Source: Mycolicibacterium parafortuitum
GTDB taxonomy: Bacteria > Actinomycetota > Actinomycetes > Mycobacteriales > Mycobacteriaceae
Direction of reading: 5' to 3'
Length of the DNA: 64,000 bases
Assembly (NCBI RefSeq): GCF_002086815.1
Contig: NZ_MVID01000028.1
Coordinates: 21,597-85,596, forward strand
Numbering within the stretch: the stretch's first letter is position 1; each line of letters starts with the position of its first letter. Positions 58,601-64,000 of the stretch are shown here, in pieces. Position numbers and translations under genes: made by a program. A model generated the notes under the pieces. That model made no database searches. It was not told where the DNA came from and worked only from the letters and a program-made list of their open reading frames with translations.

Positions 58601-58912
58601 GCACCCGACTCCGCCGCGGAGGTGCTCGCTGACCTCGTCGCGATGTACGACGCGGGCCGGCGGGCACCGATCCCGTTGCCGCTCAAGACGTCCTATGCGT
58701 GGGCGGAGACGGACTTCCACCGTGGCACGCCGATGCGGGAGGCCGGCTGGAAGTGGCGGACCGGCCGCTACCCCGGCGAGGACGCCGAACCCGCGCACGT
58801 CCGGGTGTGGGGGCCGCGCCTGCCGCTGGAGGATCTCGTCACCGCCGGCCTCCCCGACTTCGCCGCCCGGCTGTGGCTGCCGATGCTTCGCGCCGAGAGG
58901 GACGTGCACTGA
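55649..58912 (+). CDS. recC: Exodeoxyribonuclease V subunit gamma (RecC)
   Basis: The 1087-residue protein is the non-catalytic DNA-splitting subunit of RecBCD. The N-terminal start MALHLHRADRTDLLADGLGA, then LVLVSARGTERWLSQRLSHA, and the helicase-like remnants HSCHGAARQVDVLREVLLGM and RVVCLVGLDDGVFPRIGVVD are recognised RecC features. In mycobacteria RecBCD serves mainly single-strand annealing, while AdnAB resects ends for recombination. A TAGTCT box 8 bases before ATG 55649 could be a leaderless promoter. Its TGA overlaps the recB ATG. Confidence 0.95.
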   Translation: MALHLHRADRTDLLADGLGAMLATPPADPFAEDLVLVSARGTERWLSQRLSHALGAGRGQDGICAGVTFRHPRSLIAELTGTRDHDPWAPDAMVWPLLTVIDECLGLPWCTALAAHLGHDADGEEKELRRGRRYAVARRLAGVFASYAAQRPQLLEEWVAGGTGDLDDDLHWQPELYRALIARVDADPPHVRHAKTVARLHESPADLPERLSLFGHTRLPVTEIELLAALSTHHELHLWLPHPSDVLWSALTDLHAAVPRREDTSHREVTHPLLATLGRDLRELQRALPSAVRTDECVGSARRPETLLGWLQSDIGADAVRPDGRVHDPADRSVQVHSCHGAARQVDVLREVLLGMLEDDPTLEPRDILVMCPDIETYAPLIVAGFGLGDVVSGAHPAHRLRVKLADRALTQTNPLLGVARQLLALCGGRATASEVLNLAEAPPVRYRFNFSDDDLDAIGDWVREANIRWGFDREHRRPFGVDFVQNTWRFGIDRVLAGVAMSDDSRAWLDTTLPLDDVSSNRVELAGRLADFVEKISAAVGSLTGRAPLDAWLSRVLTGVSELTDVPDSELWQRSQMERELNDIRADAGVHARTELRLPDVRALLDRHLAGRPTRANFRTGTLTVCTMVPMRSVPHRVVCLVGLDDGVFPRIGVVDGDDALAREPRTGERDIRSEDRQLLLDAIGAATEKLVITYTGANEYSGQRRPPAVPVVELLDTLDVTTSAPVRKRVHIAHPLQPFDIDNVTPGKLGMPPGVPFTFDPTAKTAARAATGKREPRPSLLGAPLPAPAPADVALDDLIGFFKDPVKGFFRALDYTLPWDVDGVEDAMPVDVDALQEWKIGQRMLDDMQRGMTPADAQQAEWRRGSLPPGRLGWRRAQEITGRSAALAAAAQQYRTTDPSAVDVDVEIGPGRRLVGTVPRLYGQRSVSVTYSKLDGRHLLESWIRLVALTAQHPGTGWGAVCIGRGGRSKGKGHDIRARMLGAPDSAAEVLADLVAMYDAGRRAPIPLPLKTSYAWAETDFHRGTPMREAGWKWRTGRYPGEDAEPAHVRVWGPRLPLEDLVTAGLPDFAARLWLPMLRAERDVH

Positions 58913-61900
58913 TGGAGCCGTTCGATCTGCTCGGCCCGCTGCCCGCCGAGCGCAGCACCACCGTGCTGGAGGCCAGCGCCGGCACCGGGAAGACGTTCGC
59001 GCTGGCCGGCCTGGTCGCCCGGTACGTCGCCGAGGGCGTCGCGACGCTGGACCAGATGCTGCTCATCACGTTCGGCCGGGCCGCGAGCCAGGAGTTGCGG
59101 GAACGGGTGCGCGGCCAGATCCTGGACGCGCTCACCGCTTTCGACGAACCGGACGGCGCCGGCGACAACGAGATCGTCCGGCATCTGCTGGACTGCCCCG
59201 CCGACGAGCGCATGTGTCGCAGGCAGCGGCTGCGCGACGCACTGGCGGGTTTCGACGCGGCGACGATCGCGACCACCCATCAGTTCTGCCAGCTGGTGCT
59301 GCGCTCGCTCGGGGTGGCGGGCGACTCCGATTCCGGTGTGCAGCTCGTCGAGAGCCTCGACGATGTGGTCACCGAGATCGTCGACGACCTCTACCTGGCG
59401 CACTTCGGCCAGGACCGCGAGGAGCCTCTGCTGTCCTACGACGCGGCGCTGCGCCTCGCCCACGCTGTGGTCGGCAACGCGCACACCGAGCTGCGCCCCG
59501 TCGATCCGGCCCCGGGGTTCGACCCCGAGGTCCGGGTGCGGTTCGCGACGGCGGTCTGCGCCGAATTGGAGACGCGCAAGCGCAGACTCGGGATCCTGCA
59601 CTACGACGACCTGCTCTCCCGGCTGGCCGCCGCGCTCGAAGCGCCGGACTCTCCCGCCCGGGCGCGGATGCGGCGCCGCTGGTCGATCGTGATGGTCGAC
59701 GAGTTCCAGGACACCGATCCGGTGCAGTGGCAGGTGATCGACCGGGCGTTCAGCGGGCACAGCACGGTGATCCTGATCGGCGACCCGAAGCAGGCGATCT
59801 ACGCGTTCCGCGGCGGCGACATCGTGACCTACCTGCACGCCGCGTCGACGGCGGGCACGCAGAAGACGCTGGGCACCAACTACCGCAGCGACGGCCCGCT
59901 CGTCGAGAGCCTGCAGGCGGTGATGCGCGACGCGCAGCTCGGCGACCCGCGCATCGTGGTGCGCCCGGTGGCCGCGCACCACCGCGAACACCGCCTGCGG
60001 GGCGCCCCGCACAATGCGCCGTTCCGGCTGCGGGTCGCCACCCGCGACCAGTTCGGCACCCGGCCCAACAAGGTCGTCCCGATCGACGTTCTGCGCAGGC
60101 ACATCCCGGCGGACATGGCCTCCGACATCGCGGCCCTGCTGGCGAGCGGGGCGACGTTCTGCGGCGAGAAACTGCAGCGGGGGCAGATCGCGGTCATCGT
60201 CGAAAGCCATCGCGACGGCACCGCGTGCTTCGCCGCGCTGACCCAGGCCGGGATCCCCGCGGTCTACACCGGGGACTCCGACGTGTTCGCGTCCCCGGCC
60301 GCCGAGGACTGGATGTGCCTGCTCGAAGCGTTCGACCAACCGCACCGCTCGGGGCTGGTGCGGGCCGCGGCCACCACGATGTTCTTCGGCGAGACCGCCG
60401 AAACCCTCGCCACCCAGGGTGATGCGCTGACCGACCGGATCTCCGAGACCCTGCGCCAGTGGGCCGACTTCGCCAGGGAGCGCGGGGTGGCCGCGGTGTT
60501 CGAGGCAGCGCAGCTGGCGGGCATGGGTGAGCGGGTGCTCGGCTGGGACGACGGCGAACGGCACATGACCGACCTCGCGCACCTGACCCAGCTGCTGCAC
60601 GACACCGCGAACCGCGAGCATTTCAGCCTGCCCGCGCTACGCGACTGGCTGCGCACCCAGCGCGACGAACGCGGCGGCACCGTCGAACGCAACCGCCGTC
60701 TCGACAGCGACGCGGCCGCGGTGCAGATCATGACGGTGTGGGTCAGCAAGGGCCTGCAGTTCCCGGTGGTCTACCTGCCGTTCGCGTTCAACCGCAACAT
60801 CCAGAGCCGCGACGTGGTGCTCTTCCACGACGGCGACACCCGCTGCCTGCACATCGGCGGCGAGCAGAGCCCGGATTTCATCGCGGCCCAGCAGCAGGGC
60901 AGGCGCGAGGCGGCCGGCGACGACGTCCGGCTCACCTATGTCGCGCTGACCCGCGCCCAATCGCAGGTGGTGGCGTGGTGGGCGCCGTCGTCCGACGAGC
61001 CCAACGGCGGCCTGTCGCGGCTGCTGCGCGGCCGCGCCCCGGGTGAGTCGGCGGTGCCCGATGCGTGCGATCCGCCCCGTATCGACGACGCCGACGCGAT
61101 GGCGCTGCTGCGGGCGTGGTCCGACGCCGGCGGCCCGGTGCTCGAGGAGTCGGTCGTCGCGCCGACGGTCGACGTGCCGCTGCCCGCCCCGCCGGACGAT
61201 CTCGACATCCGCCACTTCCATCGCCGCATCGACCCGGCGTGGCGGCGCACGTCCTACTCGGGGTTGATCCGCGCCGCCGAACAGGAGTCCGGCGTCACCA
61301 GCGAACCGGAGGTGGTCGAACTCGACGACGAGGCGGGCGAGCTGCCGCTGCCCGAAACCGGCCCGCCCGCACCGGAAGCCGCGCAGATGCCGTCTCCGAT
61401 GGCCACGCTGCCGATGGGCGCGAAGTTCGGCACGCTGGTGCACGCGGTACTGGAGACCGCGGATCCGTTCGCCGTCGACCTGGCCGCCGAGCTGGAGGCC
61501 AGGATCGTGGAGCACTCGCTGTGGTGGCCCGTCGACGTCCCGCCCGGTGAGCTGGCCGCGGCGCTGGTGCCGATGCACGACACCCCGCTCGGGCCGCTGG
61601 CACCGGGGCTGACGCTGCGCGATATCGGCCTGCGGGACCGGCTGCGCGAGTTGGAGTTCGAGTTCCCGCTGGCCGGCGGCGACCTGCGCCGGGATGCCCC
61701 GCGGATCACGCTCGCCGACGTCGGGCGGCTGTTGCGCGTTCACCTGCCCGCCGGCGACCCGCTGGCCCCGTACGCCGAGCGGCTGACCTCGGGCGCGCTG
61801 GCGGCGCAGCCGCTGAAGGGCTACCTGAACGGGTCGCTGGACGCGGTGCTGCGCGTCGGTGAGCACTACCTGGTGGTCGACTACAAGACCAACTGGCTCG

Positions 61901-62211
61901 GCGACCCGGCCGGCGCGCTGACCGCCGCCGACTACGCCCAGGACCGGCTGGCCGAGGCCATGCTGCACTCGGACTACCCGTTGCAGGCGTTGCTGTACTG
62001 CGTGGTGCTGCACCGGTTCCTGCGCTGGCGCCAGCCGGGCTACGACGCCGGGCGGCACATCGGCGGGGTGCTGTATCTGTTCGTGCGCGGAATGTGCGGG
62101 CCGGACACCCCGGTCGTCGACGGGCATCCGGCCGGCGTGTTCAGCTGGCAGCCGCCCGCCGCTGTGGTTGAGGCGCTGTCGGATCTGCTGGACGCGGGGG
62201 TGCCCGCATGA
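58912..62211 (+). CDS. recB: Exodeoxyribonuclease V subunit beta (RecB)
   Basis: The 1099-residue helicase-nuclease has Walker A EASAGTGKT at residues 20-28, LITFGRAASQELRERVRGQI (motif Ia), Walker B VMVDEFQDTDPVQWQVIDRA, IGDPKQAIYAFRGGD (motif III), and VRLTYVALTRAQSQVV (motif VI). The C-terminal nuclease domain shows FGTLVHAVLE and the catalytic LVVDYKTNWLG. All key residues are present. ATG 58912 shares a base with the recC stop, and recD begins inside its last codon (ATGA), so RecBCD is made in fixed ratio. The frame extends upstream inside recC but that is shadow. Confidence 0.96.
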   Translation: MEPFDLLGPLPAERSTTVLEASAGTGKTFALAGLVARYVAEGVATLDQMLLITFGRAASQELRERVRGQILDALTAFDEPDGAGDNEIVRHLLDCPADERMCRRQRLRDALAGFDAATIATTHQFCQLVLRSLGVAGDSDSGVQLVESLDDVVTEIVDDLYLAHFGQDREEPLLSYDAALRLAHAVVGNAHTELRPVDPAPGFDPEVRVRFATAVCAELETRKRRLGILHYDDLLSRLAAALEAPDSPARARMRRRWSIVMVDEFQDTDPVQWQVIDRAFSGHSTVILIGDPKQAIYAFRGGDIVTYLHAASTAGTQKTLGTNYRSDGPLVESLQAVMRDAQLGDPRIVVRPVAAHHREHRLRGAPHNAPFRLRVATRDQFGTRPNKVVPIDVLRRHIPADMASDIAALLASGATFCGEKLQRGQIAVIVESHRDGTACFAALTQAGIPAVYTGDSDVFASPAAEDWMCLLEAFDQPHRSGLVRAAATTMFFGETAETLATQGDALTDRISETLRQWADFARERGVAAVFEAAQLAGMGERVLGWDDGERHMTDLAHLTQLLHDTANREHFSLPALRDWLRTQRDERGGTVERNRRLDSDAAAVQIMTVWVSKGLQFPVVYLPFAFNRNIQSRDVVLFHDGDTRCLHIGGEQSPDFIAAQQQGRREAAGDDVRLTYVALTRAQSQVVAWWAPSSDEPNGGLSRLLRGRAPGESAVPDACDPPRIDDADAMALLRAWSDAGGPVLEESVVAPTVDVPLPAPPDDLDIRHFHRRIDPAWRRTSYSGLIRAAEQESGVTSEPEVVELDDEAGELPLPETGPPAPEAAQMPSPMATLPMGAKFGTLVHAVLETADPFAVDLAAELEARIVEHSLWWPVDVPPGELAAALVPMHDTPLGPLAPGLTLRDIGLRDRLRELEFEFPLAGGDLRRDAPRITLADVGRLLRVHLPAGDPLAPYAERLTSGALAAQPLKGYLNGSLDAVLRVGEHYLVVDYKTNWLGDPAGALTAADYAQDRLAEAMLHSDYPLQALLYCVVLHRFLRWRQPGYDAGRHIGGVLYLFVRGMCGPDTPVVDGHPAGVFSWQPPAAVVEALSDLLDAGVPA

Positions 62212-63896
62212 GCATCGACGCGTTCACCGAACTGTTCGAACCTGCCGACATCCATGTGGCGCAACGGCTCACCGCGCTGGGCAAGGACGACGACGCCCGC
62301 GTCGCGCTCGCGGTCGCGCTGGCGGTGCGCGCGCTGCGCAGCGGATCGGTGTGCGTGGATCTGCGCGCGGTCGCCGACCAGATCGCCGTGCCCGGCCTGC
62401 CGTGGCCGGACCCGCAGGAGTGGCTCGCCGCGGTGGCGGCCAGCCCGCTGACCGACGCGAAGGTGCTGCGGCTGTACTCGGACTCCTCGGCGGATCTGCT
62501 CTACCTCGACCGCTACTGGCGCGAGGAGGAGCAGGTGTGCGACGACGTCACCGCGCTCCTGGCGGCGCCGCCGCGCACCGCGGTGCCCAGCATCGCCCGG
62601 CTGTTCCCGGCCGGCTGGGAGGAGCAGCGGGCCGCCGCCGAGGCCGCGCTGACGCAGTCGCTGACCGTACTGACCGGCGGCCCCGGTACCGGTAAGACCA
62701 CCACCGTCGCGCGGCTGCTGGCGGCGATCGCCGAGCAGGCCGACATGACCGGCCGGCCCGCGCCCCGGATGGCGCTGGCCGCGCCGACCGGCAAGGCCGC
62801 CGCGCGGCTGCAGGACGCGGTCGCGGCCGAGGTCGCGAAGCTCACCGAGGTCGACCGGGGCCGGCTGTCCGGCCTGCGCGCGACCACGCTGCACCGGCTG
62901 CTGGGCAGCCGGCCCGGCACGTCGTCGCGGTTCCGCCACCATCGCGGCAACCGGTTGCCGCACGACGTCATCGTCGTCGACGAGACCTCGATGGTGTCGC
63001 TGACGATGATGGCGCGGCTTCTCGAGGCGGTCCGCCCGGATGCCCGGCTGCTGTTCGTCGGCGACCCCGACCAGCTGGCATCGGTGGACGCCGGGGCGGT
63101 GCTCGCCGACCTGGTGGACGGACTCGGCAGCGCCGGGGTGGTGGAGCTGAAGACGTCGCACCGGTTCGGCGAGACGATCGGTGCGCTGGCCGTCGCGATC
63201 CGCGGCGGCGATGCCGACGCGGTGATGGAGGTGCTGCGCGGCGGCGGCGACTCGATCGGGTGGCTGGACACCGATGATCCGGCGGGCGCGCTGCGCACCC
63301 CGCTGGTGGACCGGGCCGCCGACCTGCGGCAGGCGGCTCTGCTCGGCGACGCGGCCGCCGCACTCGACGTCCTCGACGGGCACCGGCTGCTGTGCGCGCA
63401 CCGGCGCGGGCCGTTCGGGGTCACGCACTGGAACCGGCAGATCGAACGCTGGCTGGCCGAGCGGACCGGGCAGTCGGTCTGGTCACCAGCCTTGATGCCG
63501 TGGTATCCGGGCCGCCCGCTGCTGGTGACGGCCAACGACTACGGGTTCGGGGTGTACAACGGCGACACCGGCGTCGTCGTCGCGGCGCCGGACGGGCTTC
63601 GCGCCCACATCGGGTCGGCCTCCTCCTCGCGGCAGCTGGCGCCTGGCCGGCTCGGCGAGGTCGAGACGATGTTCGCGATGACCATCCACAAGAGCCAGGG
63701 CAGCCAGGCCGACGAGGTCACCGTGCTGATGCCGCCGCAGGACTCGCGGCTGCTGACCCGTGAGCTGTTCTACACCGCGGTCACCCGCGCGAAGAAGCGC
63801 GTCCTCGTCGCCGGGACGGAGACCTCGGTGCGCGCCGCGGTGGACCGGCGCGCGGTCCGCGCCTCCGGGCTGGCCCGCCGGCTCACCAGCCGCTGA
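62208..63896 (+). CDS. recD: Exodeoxyribonuclease V subunit alpha (RecD)
   Basis: The 562-residue SF1B helicase has Walker A LTGGPGTGKTTTVARLLAAI near residue 160, GKAAARLQDAV, the DEAD-box-like DETSMVSLTMMARLLEAV, FVGDPDQLASVDAGAVLADL, and near the end FAMTIHKSQGSQADEVTVLM and LFYTAVTRAKKRVLVAG. It is the 5'-3' motor of RecBCD. The ATG at 62208 overlaps the recB stop by 4 bases. The 104 bases after the stop hold no supported gene within the window. Confidence 0.96.
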   Translation: MSIDAFTELFEPADIHVAQRLTALGKDDDARVALAVALAVRALRSGSVCVDLRAVADQIAVPGLPWPDPQEWLAAVAASPLTDAKVLRLYSDSSADLLYLDRYWREEEQVCDDVTALLAAPPRTAVPSIARLFPAGWEEQRAAAEAALTQSLTVLTGGPGTGKTTTVARLLAAIAEQADMTGRPAPRMALAAPTGKAAARLQDAVAAEVAKLTEVDRGRLSGLRATTLHRLLGSRPGTSSRFRHHRGNRLPHDVIVVDETSMVSLTMMARLLEAVRPDARLLFVGDPDQLASVDAGAVLADLVDGLGSAGVVELKTSHRFGETIGALAVAIRGGDADAVMEVLRGGGDSIGWLDTDDPAGALRTPLVDRAADLRQAALLGDAAAALDVLDGHRLLCAHRRGPFGVTHWNRQIERWLAERTGQSVWSPALMPWYPGRPLLVTANDYGFGVYNGDTGVVVAAPDGLRAHIGSASSSRQLAPGRLGEVETMFAMTIHKSQGSQADEVTVLMPPQDSRLLTRELFYTAVTRAKKRVLVAGTETSVRAAVDRRAVRASGLARRLTSR

Positions 63897-64000
63897 CGGG
63901 ACGCCGGGGCCGCGCCGAAGTTGCATTCCGGCAGGCGTCTACTCGCTCAGACTCAATCGGTCGCTGCAACACCTGATTCGTCGAGGGGTGTTGTTCGATG

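Noticed and set aside
55547..58909. 1120-codon open frame antisense to recC
   Set aside because: Lacks known motifs, while the plus frame is recognisable RecC coupled to recB and recD.
63988..64000. Start of a further gene at the right edge (GTG or TTG after CGAGGG)
   Set aside because: Only four codons are inside the window, so neither the frame nor the product can be supported.

Overview
The window is chromosomal DNA of a mycobacterium, most likely a fast-growing Mycolicibacterium-type species. It is high in G+C and uses many GTG and TTG starts. It carries mycolic-acid genes (hadABC and two SAM-dependent mycolate-modifying methyltransferases), the Mce ATPase gene mkl, a PGRS-type glycine-rich protein, and the RNA polymerase and ribosomal-protein blocks in the order known from the Mycobacterium tuberculosis Rv0629c-Rv0670 region. 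No transposase, integrase, CRISPR array or prophage was seen. Three tRNA genes are present (Trp, Met and Thr).

Layout. 1-6640 is accessory: a truncated CDS end, a TPR-linked glycosyltransferase, purU, a 2.3-kb PGRS/collagen-like gene and a FkbM-type methyltransferase. 6642-21600 runs mostly on the minus strand: nfo (end), a PhyH-type dioxygenase, a Ca2+/Na+ antiporter, rpoC, rpoB, a secreted alpha/beta hydrolase, mkl, rplL and rplJ. 21588-27200 is a minus-strand sugar module (ROK kinase, a small Rv0649-like protein, a giant GH38 alpha-mannosidase). 27365-31604 is a regulatory patch with a WYL regulator and two DinB-fold proteins, then a TetR regulator and an MpaB/DUF2236 oxygenase; each regulator faces its neighbour across a clear palindromic operator candidate. 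31667-35995 holds a UbiB-type kinase, a LipG-like esterase and two mycolate methyltransferases. 36429-41301 is the minus-strand block rplA, rplK, nusG, secE, trpT, hadC, hadB, hadA, rpmG, metT, thrT. 41433-44198 has a metallo-beta-lactamase-fold hydrolase, a degenerate DUF2235 protein and an echA3-like crotonase. 55649-63896 is recC-recB-recD.

The most interesting part is about 11.4 kb between the echA3-like gene and recC, which are neighbours in M. tuberculosis. Its core (44459-51953) is an eight-gene, tightly coupled Nit1C-type cluster, the families known from M. smegmatis MSMEG_0565-0572 and the Synechocystis sll078x genes. It encodes a nitrogen-starvation-response protein, a catalytically complete nitrilase, a small MSMEG_0570-type protein, a flavin monooxygenase-like protein, a radical SAM enzyme, a GNAT-AIR synthase fusion, a second nitrilase-fold protein and a glycosyltransferase. 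Such clusters are linked to nitrogen stress and, in pseudomonads, to cyanide use. Here the second nitrilase has lost both the catalytic Cys (now Asp147) and the catalytic Glu (now Asp43). The radical SAM enzyme has a CX8CX2C cluster motif, a C-terminal CX2CX2C motif and a 15-bp in-frame tandem repeat at its N-terminus. A GAAAC-n6-GAAAC element resembling a GlnR site lies upstream.

Other notable points are a PGRS domain without a PE domain and flanked by collagen-like triplets, two long terminators sharing one stem sequence on either side of mkl, a duplicated gene end before the ROK kinase, and a DUF2235 protein lacking its nucleophile. All assignments come from reading the sequence and from memory of the families; no database search was run.
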